Notes: a model not told the origin generated them from the letters alone. Positions 8,256-17,506 are shown, numbered from the stretch's first letter. The stretch: DNA of 64,000 nt from Saccharothrix sp. HUAS TT1 (GCF_040744945.1 NZ_CP160453.1:5952001-6016000); one strand, 5' to 3'. Translations and numbers: made by a program.

Positions 8256-8268
8256 GCGCGAGCGGGCG

Positions 8269-9099
8269 CTAGGCCCTCTCCCGCAACCACTCCAACGCGG
8301 ACCCGCCCGCGGTCAGCACCGAGATGTGCCCGTCCTCTGAGGACAGTCGCAGTTCGGACCGCGGGCACCGGCGCGCCAACCACTCCCCGTGCGAACTCGG
8401 CACCACCCGGTCACGGCCGCCGTGCAGCAGCAGCACGGGCGCGGTCACGTCGGCCGGGTCGAAGCCCCAGGGGGTGACGTACGCCAGGTCGTCGTCGACC
8501 AGCGCGGCCGGTCCGGCGGCGACGGCCGGTCCCACCACCTCGTCGAACCACGCCCAGTCGCCGGCCAGCGCGTCGAGGTCCGCCGGGGTGAACTCCGGGT
8601 CGTAGACCTCGTCGGACGCCTCGAACCGCTCCTTCACCGCCCGCCCGGCCGCCGCCGCGCGCAGCGACGCCACCCCGGACGCCGCCATGCCCGCGAACCA
8701 GTCGAGCCCGTCGGCGTCGAACGGCGCGAGCCCGGCGCCGCTCACCACGCCGAGCACCCGTTCCGGCAGCAGCGCGCCGCACGCGAGGGCGTGCGGCCCG
8801 CCGCCGGAGTGGCCGAACACGGCGAACCGCTCGATGCCCAGCGCGTCGGCGACGGCGGCGGCGCAGCGGGCGGCGGAGGCGACGTCCCGGCCCGGTTCCG
8901 GGGTGGACCCGCCGTAACCGGGGCGGTCGTAGGACACCCAGCGGATGCCGAGCCGTTCGGCGGCGGGGAACAGCGGCCGGGGCGGCGCGCCGGTGTTGGG
9001 CGTGCCGTGGTGCCAGAGCACGGCGAGGGCGCCGGCGCCGGAGTCGTAGGCGTGCAGCGCCCGGCCGTCGTCCAACTCGATGTCGATCTCCAGCACCAC
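8269..9099 (-). CDS. Alpha/beta hydrolase
   Basis: A 276-residue single-domain alpha/beta hydrolase. The oxyanion region is WHHGTPNTG, the nucleophile elbow GHSGGG, the acid in HGGRDRVVP and the histidine in DGHIS near the C-terminus, so the triad is complete. No signal peptide. A GTG start at 9099 (another GTG follows immediately) precedes MVLEIDIELDDGR. Relatives include esterases, haloperoxidase-like enzymes and proline iminopeptidase-type hydrolases; the substrate is not deducible. It is convergent with the regulator ending at 8255 and divergent from the gene at 9208. Confidence 0.8.
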   Translation of the reverse strand: MVLEIDIELDDGRALHAYDSGAGALAVLWHHGTPNTGAPPRPLFPAAERLGIRWVSYDRPGYGGSTPEPGRDVASAARCAAAVADALGIERFAVFGHSGGGPHALACGALLPERVLGVVSGAGLAPFDADGLDWFAGMAASGVASLRAAAAGRAVKERFEASDEVYDPEFTPADLDALAGDWAWFDEVVGPAVAAGPAALVDDDLAYVTPWGFDPADVTAPVLLLHGGRDRVVPSSHGEWLARRCPRSELRLSSEDGHISVLTAGGSALEWLRERA

Positions 9100-9207
9100 C
9101 GCAGGCTAACAGCGGCGACACGGTGGTCAAATCGTGGTTTGAGGAGCCCGATGAGTGGTTACCTCGTGCGTGCGCCTTGAGAAAACAGGGTGTCGGAGGA
9201 GCGTGTC

Positions 9208-9597
9208 ATGAACATGGTGGACCTGCCTGACGACGGGCTCGACCTGGAGTTGGGCGGCGTCTCCTCGCCGGACGGTGTCGACGGCTGGGTGCGGCAGGTG
9301 GCGCACGGGGTGGACGGTCGACGCGTCGACGACCTCGTGCTGATCGTCGCCGAACTGGTCGCCAACGCACGGGCGCACGCCGCGGGTCCTTGGCGGATGC
9401 GGCTGTACCGCGTGGACGACCGCGGTGTCGTGCGGGTCGAGGTGGAGGACCGCAGTCCGAGCCTGCTGCCCGTGCTGGGCCGGGCCGACGACCCGTCGGG
9501 CGGCGGGTTGCTGCTGGTCAACCGGTTGTCCGTGCACTGGGGGTTCGACCGGAAGGAAGACCGCAAGGCGGTGTGGGCCGAGGTGCCGGTGGACTGA
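9208..9597 (+). CDS. RsbW/SpoIIAB-like ATP-binding protein (HATPase_c_2)
   Basis: A 129-residue GHKL-fold protein. The N box reads AELVANARAHA, the G1 region VEVEDRSP and the G2 region GGGLLLVNRLS, the arrangement of Streptomyces anti-sigma-factor-like ATPases. A GGAGGAG ribosome site (9195-9201) 6 nt before ATG 9208 decides the start over the upstream GTG at 9190. No sigma factor or anti-anti-sigma gene is adjacent, so its partner is elsewhere. Known relatives act as serine kinases or sequester sigma factors; function here is inferred. Confidence 0.8.
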   Translation: MNMVDLPDDGLDLELGGVSSPDGVDGWVRQVAHGVDGRRVDDLVLIVAELVANARAHAAGPWRMRLYRVDDRGVVRVEVEDRSPSLLPVLGRADDPSGGGLLLVNRLSVHWGFDRKEDRKAVWAEVPVD

Positions 9598-9618
9598 CGG
9601 CAACCTCGGGGCGAGGGT

Positions 9619-9653
9619 GGTGCGGGGCCCGCGGCGCGTGCGGGCCCCGCACC
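9619..9653. terminator. Bidirectional terminator hairpin
   Basis: A perfect 14-bp stem (GGTGCGGGGCCCGC, 9619-9632, with its complement at 9640-9653) and a 7-nt loop lies between the convergent genes ending at 9597 and 9659. There is no U-tract, as is usual in high-GC actinobacteria. Confidence 0.8.
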
Positions 9654-9658
9654 GCCGG

Positions 9659-10660
9659 TCAGCGCCCGACCTCCTCGGAAACCCAGGAGGCGACCGCCGA
9701 GTAGTAGTCCCGCGCGTTCGGGGCGAGGTTGATCGAGTGGCCGTACTCGGGCAGCACGTAGGCCCGCAGTGGCGCGCGGAAGTACGGGGCCTCGGCCGCG
9801 TGCAGGGTCTCGGAGGTCGAGCAGTCCGTGGCGAGCAGGCCGCAGACCGCCGCGTCCCGCTCGCCCACGACCGTCATCACCGGCACGTTGAGCAGCAGGC
9901 TGTACGGCAGCAGCACGGCGACGCCGAGCCCGTCGGCGGCCTCGGTCGGCGAGAACACGTCCTTGGTGGACTCCTCGATCGCCATGACGTCCGGCAGGAG
10001 CCGGCCGGGCGCGTGGAAGCTCGCGTACCGGGTGCCCGGCGCGGTGGTCAGGTAGCCCAGCGGGTGCAGCAGGCCGAACTTCGGGTCGAGGTTGGCGGGG
10101 CGGAAGTTCGCGAACGCCGCCGCCACGCCGACCGGGTTGACCCGGTGCGTCATGCCGGTCAGCAGCACGCCGTCCACGTCCTGGTAGGTGCCCGCCTCCA
10201 CGACGCCGATCGCCGCGCCGAGCGAGTGGCCGCCGATGACGACCCGGCTGAACCTCGGCCCGTACTCGCCGGACCGCAGGCCGCGCACCACCTGGTGCAT
10301 GGCGTCGGCCTGGACGAACGCGGTCAGCGCGACCGCCAACGGCCGCGAGCTGCGACCGGTGCCGAGCCGGTCGACGGCGAGGGTCGCGAACCCGGCCGCG
10401 TTCTGCGCGGCGCGGAAGGAGTGCCTGCCGTCCGGGAAGTCCCAGTAGGAGCTGTTGTAGGTGGCGCCCGGGATGAGCACCTGGACGGTGGCGGCGCCGG
10501 ACGCGGGCGTGCACAGGGTTCCGTGCACGACCTCGCGGTGACCGAGGACGGTCACCGGCGCGTCGACGTCGCGACACGTGGCGTCGGCCGAGGCGGACGC
10601 GGACGTGAGCGATGCCGCCACCACGAGCGCCACCAGGCCGGCGGCGAGTGAGTACCGCAA
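9659..10660 (-). CDS. Secreted alpha/beta hydrolase
   Basis: A 333-residue protein with a clear signal peptide (MRYSLAAGLVALVVAASLTSASASA) and predicted cleavage near residue 25. The mature part has an alpha/beta hydrolase fold: LIPGATYNSSYW, DRLGTGRS, nucleophile GGHSLGAA, VVGERDAAVC around the acid and PEYGHSIN for the histidine. Several cysteines could form disulfides outside the cell. The P450 gene lies 56 bp upstream on the same strand, so the two may be cotranscribed. Esterase or lipase-like activity is likely; substrate unknown. Confidence 0.8.
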   Translation of the reverse strand: MRYSLAAGLVALVVAASLTSASASADATCRDVDAPVTVLGHREVVHGTLCTPASGAATVQVLIPGATYNSSYWDFPDGRHSFRAAQNAAGFATLAVDRLGTGRSSRPLAVALTAFVQADAMHQVVRGLRSGEYGPRFSRVVIGGHSLGAAIGVVEAGTYQDVDGVLLTGMTHRVNPVGVAAAFANFRPANLDPKFGLLHPLGYLTTAPGTRYASFHAPGRLLPDVMAIEESTKDVFSPTEAADGLGVAVLLPYSLLLNVPVMTVVGERDAAVCGLLATDCSTSETLHAAEAPYFRAPLRAYVLPEYGHSINLAPNARDYYSAVASWVSEEVGR

Positions 10661-10718
10661 GAAGGACGACCTCCATCGTGTGTTGATCTCGTGTGCCGGG
10701 CGGAGCCGCGGGGCGCGG

Positions 10719-12062
10719 TCAGCGCGAGCGGACCACCACCGGCATCCGGTTCGGGTAGAGCAGGCCGTTCACCTTGGGCCGCACCGGTTTCCCGGGCACC
10801 GGCACGAGCCGCGCGCGGGCGGCGACGGTGGCGGCGACGATCGCGATCTCGACGTGCGCGAACGCGTGTCCCGGGCAGTGGTGCAGGCCGCCGGCGAACG
10901 GCACGTAGGCGCCCTTGGGCAGGGCGGCGGCGCGTTCGGGCAGCCACCGGTCGGGGTCGAAGCGGTCCGGGTCGTCGTAGTAGCGCGGGTCGTGGTGCAG
11001 CGCGTGCGGGCTGAAGCCGACCTCGGCGCCCGCGGGCACCCGCACGCCGCCCAGCGACACCTCGGTGTTGGCGCGCCGCAACGTGATCCACAGCGGGTAC
11101 CGGCGCAGCACCTCGGTGATCACGCGTTGCAGGTACGGCAGCCGGCGGACGTCGCCGATCGTCGCGGCCCGACCGCCCAGCACCTCGTCCACCTCGGCGT
11201 GCACCCGCCGCTCGACCGCCGGGTTGGCGGCCAGCTCGTGGAACAACCAGGCCAGCGCGATGCCGGTGGTCTCGGTGCCCGCGGTGAGCAGGGTGACCAC
11301 CTCGTCGCGGAGCTGCCGCCGGTCCATCGCCGCGCCGGTCTCGTCGCGCGCGTTCAGCAGCACCGACAGCAGGTCGTCCCGGTCGCCGCGGGCGCCGTCG
11401 ACCACGTCGTCCACCACCCGGTGCACGTGCGCGACGGCCCGGTCGAAGCGGCGGTTCGCCGGGATCGGCAGCTTCTCCAGCCCGGCGGGCGACAGCGCGC
11501 GGACCACGCCGAGCCTGATCAGCGTCGGCGTGTGCTCGCGGATGCCGGCGCTCACCGCCGGGCCGAAGTCGGCGGAGAACATCGTGCGGCCGACCACCGA
11601 GATCGCCAGGTCCTGCATCACCCCGTCCAGTGACAGGATTTGTCCATCCCGCCAGGAATTCGCCAGGTCGGCGGCCAGTTCGGTCATCGTCTCCGAATAG
11701 CGGGTCAGCGGGCCCCGGTGGAACGCGGGCTGGATCATCCGGCGTTGTCTGCGATAAAAGTCACCATTGGTGCTGACCAGCCCGTTCCCGAAGGCGCGGC
11801 GCAGTTTGTCGACGAAGACGCCCTTGTCGAACTTGTCCGTCTCGTCGGTGAGGACCTGGTGCGCCAGTTCGGCGGTGGTCACGAAGTACAGCGGCAGTCT
11901 GCCCAGGTAGAGCCGCACGACCGGGCCGCCGGACCGCAGGTTCGCGGTAAACGCGAGACGTTCTCGCAACAGTGCGACGGTGTGCCCGAGCAGGGGTAAT
12001 CGACCCGGAACCGCGGGCGCCGCGGATTCGCCGTCGGCGCCGGTTCCCGGACTGGCGGTCAT
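10719..12062 (-). CDS. Cytochrome P450
   Basis: A 447-residue P450. It carries the I-helix motif TAGTETTG, the K-helix ExxR (TEVLRRYP), and the haem-binding loop FAGGLHHCPGHAFA, with Cys396 as the axial ligand. N-terminal PGRLPLLGHTVALL and the overall length resemble the CYP183/pentalenene-oxygenase-like soluble bacterial P450s. ATG 12062 is preceded by GGAG. No terpene cyclase, polyketide or peptide synthase adjoins it, and no ferredoxin is visible, so the substrate is open. The secreted hydrolase downstream may share its transcript; the divergent DUF574 gene starts 180 bp away. Confidence 0.9.
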   Translation of the reverse strand: MTASPGTGADGESAAPAVPGRLPLLGHTVALLRERLAFTANLRSGGPVVRLYLGRLPLYFVTTAELAHQVLTDETDKFDKGVFVDKLRRAFGNGLVSTNGDFYRRQRRMIQPAFHRGPLTRYSETMTELAADLANSWRDGQILSLDGVMQDLAISVVGRTMFSADFGPAVSAGIREHTPTLIRLGVVRALSPAGLEKLPIPANRRFDRAVAHVHRVVDDVVDGARGDRDDLLSVLLNARDETGAAMDRRQLRDEVVTLLTAGTETTGIALAWLFHELAANPAVERRVHAEVDEVLGGRAATIGDVRRLPYLQRVITEVLRRYPLWITLRRANTEVSLGGVRVPAGAEVGFSPHALHHDPRYYDDPDRFDPDRWLPERAAALPKGAYVPFAGGLHHCPGHAFAHVEIAIVAATVAARARLVPVPGKPVRPKVNGLLYPNRMPVVVRSR

Positions 12063-12242
12063 GGGTGTCCGCTCCAGTTCCAGCAGGTGATTGACGGCGT
12101 GCACTCTATGCGCAGCCCGGACCCGGCGGGATCGCGCATTGGGGTTAAGTTGTCGGAAGTGCTGGTGCGCGCGGTGGCCAAGGGGTTGGATGTCATAGTT
12201 CTCCTCGACCCCCGCCGAAATCCCGAATTCCCGGAGTGCGCC

Positions 12243-13085
12243 ATGAGCGACCTGGACTGGGTACCCGCAGGCATCGACGTCACCGTGCCGAGCGTGGCCA
12301 GGACATACGACTACCTGCTCGGCGGCGCGCACAACCTCGCCGTCGACCGCGCGATGGGCGACCAGATGATGTCGGTGCTGCCCGGGGCGCGCGCACTGGT
12401 CCGGCTGAACCGGGCCTTCCTGCGCCGGGCGGTCACCCACCTCGCCGAGCGCGGTGTCCGGCAGTTCCTCGACATCGGCTCGGGCATACCCACCGTCGGC
12501 AACGTGCACGAGATCGCCCGGGTCGCCGCGCCGGGCTGCCGGGTGGTCTACGTCGACAAGGACCCGGTGGCGATCGCGCACAGCACCCTCCTGCTCGCCG
12601 ACGACCCCGACACCTCCGCCGTGCAGGCGGACCTGCGCGACCCGGAGGACGTGCTGAGCCGGCCCGAGGTCACCGACCTGCTGGACTTCGACCAGCCGAT
12701 CGCCCTGCTGCTGCTGCTGGTGGTGCACTTCGTCCGGCCCGAGGAGGAGCCGGGCCGGCTGCTCGCCCGCTACCGGGACCGGCTCGCGCCGGGCAGCTTC
12801 ATGGTGATCTCGCACGCCACCGCGGACGACCGCGCCGAGACCATGCGCCGCGCCGCGGACACCGTGCGGGAGAGCAGGTCGAAGGACAACCTGGTGTACC
12901 GCACGCACGCCGAGGTGACGGAGCTGTTCGACGGTTACGAGCTGGTCGAGCCGGGCGTGGTCGGGCACGCGCTGTGGCGGCCGGGCGGCGCGGGCGACAT
13001 CGCGGACCAGGCCGAGGACAACACACAGGTGTGGGCGGGTGTGGGGCGCAAGCCGGGACCGGCGTCGGTGACCGGGGGCCGGTGA
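12243..13085 (+). CDS. DUF574 SAM-dependent methyltransferase (Methyltransf_19)
   Basis: A 280-residue protein starting MSDLDWVPAGIDVTVPSVARTYDYLLGG, the hallmark N-terminus of the actinobacterial DUF574 family. The SAM site is QFLDIGSGIPTVGNVHE and the acidic motif VVYVDKDPVA. ATG 12243 has GGAG upstream at good spacing; the frame stays open back to 12087 but lacks the motif there. The stop overlaps the start of the GGDEF-EAL gene by one base (TGATG), so the two are translationally coupled. Family members are abundant in actinomycetes and most have no known substrate. Confidence 0.85.
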   Translation: MSDLDWVPAGIDVTVPSVARTYDYLLGGAHNLAVDRAMGDQMMSVLPGARALVRLNRAFLRRAVTHLAERGVRQFLDIGSGIPTVGNVHEIARVAAPGCRVVYVDKDPVAIAHSTLLLADDPDTSAVQADLRDPEDVLSRPEVTDLLDFDQPIALLLLLVVHFVRPEEEPGRLLARYRDRLAPGSFMVISHATADDRAETMRRAADTVRESRSKDNLVYRTHAEVTELFDGYELVEPGVVGHALWRPGGAGDIADQAEDNTQVWAGVGRKPGPASVTGGR

Positions 13086-15187
13086 TGACCGCCGCGCTGC
13101 CCCGGGACGCGGACGGGTTGCGCGCCCGCACCAAGCTCGCGAAGAAGTGGGCCTACCTGCTCAGCTCGCGGGCGTTCGTCCCGATGCCGACCGCCGAGCT
13201 GGAGCGGCGGCTGCTCGGGCTGGTGGAACGGCTCTGCGCCGGCGTGCTGACCGAGTCGCTGGCGCAGCGCGCCGGTCGGGAGGTCGGCGACGCGCTGGTC
13301 GCCCTGAACTGCACCACGTCCGAGGCGTTGCAGACGTCGGTGGAGGTGGTGGGCAAGGGCCTGCTCGGCATGGGTTCGCTCGCGCCGGCGGACCGGCTGC
13401 GGGAGCGCGTGGTCGACGTGATCGCCGCGCTCGCGGCCGGGTTCGCCGACCGGATCCGGGCGTCCACCCTGGACCAGCAGGAGCAGCTGGGCCGCTCGCT
13501 GTACAAGGCGATGCGCGAGGCGCAGATCGAGCTGCAGCACAGCGAGGCCAGGTTCGAGCTGCTGGAGCACCACCTGTCGGCGGGCATCGCGACCGTCGAC
13601 CCGGACGGCGCGCTGGTGCGGTCGAACGGCGCGCTGGCCCGGATCGTGGACCGGCCCGCCGCCGAGCTGGCCGGGCTGTCGCTGTTCGAGCTGGCGCACC
13701 CGGACGAGCGGGTCGCGCTGCGGGCCGACTTCACCCGGCTCGCCGAGGCGGGCGGCACCACGTCGACCACCCAGCCGCGCCAGTTGCTGCGCGCCGACGG
13801 CGAACCGGCCTGGGTGGTGCTCACGCTGGCGCCGCTGCGCCGGCTGGAGGGCCCGGGCCAGGTGATCGTGCTCGCCGAGGACGCCACGGACGTCAACCTG
13901 CTGCAGGGCCAGCTCAACCACCAGGCGCTGCACGACGTGCTGACCAGGCTGCCGAACCGGCAGTACTTCACCAGCAGGCTGGAGCAGGCGCTGCGCACGG
14001 CCGACCCCGGCACCGGCGTCAGCGTGTTCCACCTCGACCTCGACGGCTTCTCGCGGATCACCGGCGGGCTCGGCCGCGAGGTCGGCGACCACGTGCTGAA
14101 GGTCGTCGCCGGGCGGCTGGAGGCGGTGGTCGCCGGCGAGAGGGCGATGGTGGCCCGGTTCGGCCACGACGAGTTCGCGATCCTGGTGGAGAACGGGCCG
14201 ACCACGCCGGACGTGGTGACGATGATCCGGCGGATCAACGACCTGCTGTCCGCGCCGTTCCGCTCCGGCGGCGAGCGGGTGGCGGTGTCGGCGACGATCG
14301 GCGTGGTGCACCGGCCCTCGCGGGACGCCGCGCCGGCCACCCTGCTCGACTCGGCCGACCTGACGCTGCGCCGCGCCCGGGGCAACGGGCGCAGGCAGTG
14401 GGAGCTGGCCGACCGGGCGCAGGACGGTCGCGACCGGCGCGCGTTCAGCCTGGCCGCGACCATGGCGGGCGCGTGGGAGAGCGGCGAGGTGCGGGTGCGG
14501 TACCGGCCGGTGGTGCGGCTGGCCGACGAGTGGGTCGAGTCGGCCGAGGCGGTGCTGCGGTGGGACCACCCGGTGCTCGGCTCGCTGCCGCACGAGCAGT
14601 GCCTGGCGCTGGCCGAGGACACCGGGCTGATCGTGCCGCTGGGCACGTGGGCGCTGCGCGTCGCGTGCGAGCAGGCTCGGGCGTGGCGGCGCGAGCTGCG
14701 CCGGGACGTGCCGGTGCGGTGGGCGTTGACGCCGAGCCAGGCGGCGGACCCGGACCTGCACGGCGTGGTGCGGGACGTGCTGTCCGGCACCGGGCTGCCG
14801 CCCGCGTCGCTGCGGCTCGGCGTGCCCGGTCAGGTGCTGTTCGGCGACCGCGGCGAGGCGACCGACAACCTGCGGTACCTGGCGGAGGACGGGGTCGGCG
14901 TCGAGCTGGACGACTTCACCGCCGCGCCGCACGACCTGGTGCGGTTGCTGGACGGCGTGCCGGTGCGGGCGGTGCGGGTGGCGCAGTCCCCCGCCGCCAG
15001 GCCCGGCTCCGCGGTGGCGGGAGCGCTGGCCGCCGTGCTGGCGGTGGTGCGCGACGCCGGCATCGGGCTGACCGTCGCCGGGGTCGCGACCACCGAGGAA
15101 GCCCGGTGGTGGCGGGAGGTGGGTGCGGACACCGCGTCCGGTCCCCTGTTCGCCCCCGCCGGTCCACCGGACGTGATCACCCGGTAG
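13085..15187 (+). CDS. PAS-GGDEF-EAL protein with degenerate catalytic motifs
   Basis: A 700-residue, apparently soluble protein. Residues about 1-140 are helical and unassigned, about 150-270 a PAS domain, 275-440 a GGDEF domain and 455-700 an EAL domain. The cyclase signature is GHDEF (360-364) instead of GGDEF. The EAL signature is EAV (488-490), and the later DDFGTG motif reads DDFTAA, so phosphodiesterase activity is improbable. The protein may therefore bind c-di-GMP or GTP as a sensor rather than turn it over (inference). It is coupled to the DUF574 methyltransferase upstream, and a strong terminator follows at 15221. Confidence 0.85.
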   Translation: MTAALPRDADGLRARTKLAKKWAYLLSSRAFVPMPTAELERRLLGLVERLCAGVLTESLAQRAGREVGDALVALNCTTSEALQTSVEVVGKGLLGMGSLAPADRLRERVVDVIAALAAGFADRIRASTLDQQEQLGRSLYKAMREAQIELQHSEARFELLEHHLSAGIATVDPDGALVRSNGALARIVDRPAAELAGLSLFELAHPDERVALRADFTRLAEAGGTTSTTQPRQLLRADGEPAWVVLTLAPLRRLEGPGQVIVLAEDATDVNLLQGQLNHQALHDVLTRLPNRQYFTSRLEQALRTADPGTGVSVFHLDLDGFSRITGGLGREVGDHVLKVVAGRLEAVVAGERAMVARFGHDEFAILVENGPTTPDVVTMIRRINDLLSAPFRSGGERVAVSATIGVVHRPSRDAAPATLLDSADLTLRRARGNGRRQWELADRAQDGRDRRAFSLAATMAGAWESGEVRVRYRPVVRLADEWVESAEAVLRWDHPVLGSLPHEQCLALAEDTGLIVPLGTWALRVACEQARAWRRELRRDVPVRWALTPSQAADPDLHGVVRDVLSGTGLPPASLRLGVPGQVLFGDRGEATDNLRYLAEDGVGVELDDFTAAPHDLVRLLDGVPVRAVRVAQSPAARPGSAVAGALAAVLAVVRDAGIGLTVAGVATTEEARWWREVGADTASGPLFAPAGPPDVITR

Positions 15188-15315
15188 CGCGAGCCGACGC
15201 ACGCGCTGCCGGGGAGCTTTCGGGCGGTTCCCCGACGGCGCGTGCGGGCGCCGCCGGGGAACCGTCCGTTGTGATCACCCGATAGCGCAAGTCAGCGCAG
15301 GCGCTGTCGGGGAGC
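15173..15315. repeat. 45-bp imperfect direct repeat at two convergent gene ends
   Basis: The segment 15173-15217 (GGDEF-EAL gene end and spacer) recurs at 15271-15315 (mannanase gene end) with 38 of 45 bases identical. Each copy supplies the stop codon of its neighbouring gene, on opposite strands. The terminator at 15221-15268 lies between the copies. Confidence 0.65.
15221..15268. terminator. Bidirectional terminator, 20-bp arms
   Basis: Arms 15221-15240 and 15249-15268 are complementary at 18 of 20 positions with an 8-nt loop. It lies between the convergent GGDEF-EAL and mannanase genes and should stop transcription from both sides. Confidence 0.8.
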
Positions 15316-17350
15316 CGTGCGACAGGTAGCCGAAGGTGGTGCTCTCCCCCGGCTTCACCGCCGCGTTCCAGGGCGCGTTCGTCGCCGTCGCGGTCGTGCC
15401 GTCGGCGGTGATGGTCGCGCCCCAGGCGTGCCGGACGCCCTGGCCGGCGGCGAGCGGCCAGCTCACCTGCCAGCCGGCGGACGGCGAGTTCTCCTGGTGC
15501 CGCACGGTGATCTCGACGTGGTGCCCGGTGCCCCACTGCGCGACCACGCGCATCGTCGCCGTGCAGTCGCCCTTGGTCGTCTTGAACGCGGGCAGCTCGT
15601 CCAGCGTGATCACGTCGGCGTGGTCGTACACGCGTTGCACGAAGTCGCGCGGGTTGGTCACGCCGTCCTGGATGAACGAGCCGGACCAGGTGACGAACCA
15701 GCTCCAGCGGGCCTCGTAGGCGCGCACCAGGTCCGGGTCCGGGATGGAGCCGACCTCGCCCAGCGCCACCAGCTTGCGGTCGCCGCCCAGCTCGACCAGC
15801 CGCTCGTACGGTCCGATGACCGGGCCGTGGTCGCCCTGCGGCGGGTAGGAGTCCATGCTGACGACGTCGACCACGTCGTCACCGGGGTACCAGTCGGGCG
15901 AGATCGAGTTCCACACCCAGATGAGGTTGTGCAGGCCGTGGTGGCCGACCAGCCGCTGGTGCAGCAGCCGGTACAGCTCCTTGGCCGGGCCGGGCCCCTT
16001 GGCGCCCCACCAGAACCAGCCGCCCTCGGCCTCGTGCAGCGGTCGCCACAGCACCGGCACCTTCGCGTCGGCCAGGCGCTTGAGCTGCACCGCGATGGCG
16101 TCCATGTCCCGGATCAGCAGCCGGTAGTCGGTCGAAGCGGGGTCGGCCAGCGCGGCGGCCAGGTCGAACGTGGTCGCGTCGGTGTAGAAGCCGCGCCACC
16201 ACTCCTTGCCCGGCTGGTCGATCAGGCCGCTCGGCGCGTTCCAGTGCCAGGCCATCGTGACCACCCCGCCGCGCCGGTCGTAGGCGATGGCGTGGTCGAC
16301 GTCCTGGCCGACGGTGCCGCGCTCGACCCGGCTCGGCGAGTAGTCCATGAGGTCGTAGCCGCCGACGGCGGGCGCCTTGCCGGTGTTCTGCTCGACCCAG
16401 TCGATGCTCGTCTGGTCCTGCTGGCCGGACAGCGTGGTCCTGCCGTGGTTCCTGGCGAGGTAGCGCATCAGGCCCTTGGCCTCGGTGGTGGCGGCCGGGT
16501 CGGTGAGCGCGCCGGTGACCTGGTGCGGGCCGCGCGGCGCGCTGGGCGTCACCTTGATCGCGTCGATCAGGTACCAGCCCCAGTTGTTGGTGATGGTGAC
16601 CGTGTTGTCGCCCTCGCGCAGCAGCACCTTGCCCGCCGGGATGGAGGTGAACGTCGGGTGCTCGGGGAAGGAGACGTCGCCGAGGCCCGCGCCGTTGAGC
16701 GACAGCGACGCCGTCTTCGGGCCGTACGGGGTGGCGTAGAGGATCGTCAGGTCGTGCAGGCCGCCGGGGCTGTCCGGGATGGTGATGGTGACGTGGTCCG
16801 TGCCGGTGTCGAAGCCCGCGACGTAACCCCGGCCGGAGAAGCCGGCCACGCTCGACTCGACCACGACGCCGTCGAGCTGACCGTCCTCGGCCTCGTGCAC
16901 GCCCGGCGCGGACGGCGCGCTGGGCGCGACCTTGATCGCGTCGATCAGGTACCAGCCCCAGCCGGTGGTGAAGGTGACCGTGTTGTCGCCCTCGGCCAGC
17001 ACCAGCTTCGCGCCGGTGGCCTCGGTGAACCCGGCGCTCTCGGCCAGCGCCACCTCGCCCACGGACGTGCCGTTGAGGGACACGGCGGTGTGCTTGGGGC
17101 CGTTGGGGGCGGCATAGCGGACGGTGAGGTCGTGCAGGCCGCCCGGGCTGTCCGGGATCGTGACGGTGACGTGGTCGGTCGCCTCGTCGAAGCCGCCGAC
17201 GTAGCCGGAGCCGGAGAAGCCCTCGACGGCGGTCTCCACCACGACGCCGGACAGCACGCCGTCCTCGGCCTCGATCCACTCGCCCGGCGCGGCGACCGCC
17301 GTCGGGGCGAGCCCCAGCGCTATCAGCGAGACGAGCAGCAGCAACCTCAC
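15275..17350 (-). CDS. Secreted GH26 beta-mannanase with CBM35 and CBM2 modules
   Basis: A 691-residue secreted enzyme. Signal peptide residues 1-21 (LLLLVSLIALGLAPTAVAA). Two CBM35-like modules of about 125 residues each follow; both hold EAEDG and end GWGWYLIDAIKV or NWGWYLIDAIKV. A GH26 catalytic domain (about 290-590) has the acid/base Glu in LWRPLHEAEGGWFWWG and the nucleophile Glu in LVALGEVGS. A C-terminal CBM2-like cellulose-binding module (about 600-691) contains GWQVSWPL and NAPWNAAVKPGES. It should cleave mannan or galactomannan outside the cell. GTG 17350 is chosen because it begins the signal peptide; GTG 17368 is an alternative. A perfect CebR/CelR box lies 55 bp upstream. Confidence 0.9.
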   Translation of the reverse strand: MRLLLLVSLIALGLAPTAVAAPGEWIEAEDGVLSGVVVETAVEGFSGSGYVGGFDEATDHVTVTIPDSPGGLHDLTVRYAAPNGPKHTAVSLNGTSVGEVALAESAGFTEATGAKLVLAEGDNTVTFTTGWGWYLIDAIKVAPSAPSAPGVHEAEDGQLDGVVVESSVAGFSGRGYVAGFDTGTDHVTITIPDSPGGLHDLTILYATPYGPKTASLSLNGAGLGDVSFPEHPTFTSIPAGKVLLREGDNTVTITNNWGWYLIDAIKVTPSAPRGPHQVTGALTDPAATTEAKGLMRYLARNHGRTTLSGQQDQTSIDWVEQNTGKAPAVGGYDLMDYSPSRVERGTVGQDVDHAIAYDRRGGVVTMAWHWNAPSGLIDQPGKEWWRGFYTDATTFDLAAALADPASTDYRLLIRDMDAIAVQLKRLADAKVPVLWRPLHEAEGGWFWWGAKGPGPAKELYRLLHQRLVGHHGLHNLIWVWNSISPDWYPGDDVVDVVSMDSYPPQGDHGPVIGPYERLVELGGDRKLVALGEVGSIPDPDLVRAYEARWSWFVTWSGSFIQDGVTNPRDFVQRVYDHADVITLDELPAFKTTKGDCTATMRVVAQWGTGHHVEITVRHQENSPSAGWQVSWPLAAGQGVRHAWGATITADGTTATATNAPWNAAVKPGESTTFGYLSHGSPTAPALTCAIG

Positions 17351-17405
17351 GTCGTCATGTCCCTTCACCGCCGTTGGCACGGGGAGCGCGCGCCCCCTCG
17401 TTTTC

Positions 17406-17419
17406 TGGGAGCGCTCCCA
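17406..17419. promoter_or_regulatory. CebR/CelR-type operator, perfect 14-bp palindrome
   Basis: TGGGAGCGCTCCCA at 17406-17419 is identical to the box bound by the LacI-family cellulose-utilisation regulators CebR (Streptomyces) and CelR (Thermobifida). It sits in the mannanase promoter region. It implies induction by cello-oligosaccharides through a regulator that is not recognisable in this window. Confidence 0.8.
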
Positions 17420-17506
17420 GGAGCATAAGGGGCGCGGCTCCCACGACAAAGGAGTTGTTGGTCGGCAAATCCACCGGATCCCCGAACCGACGGCGGTGGC
17501 GACAGG

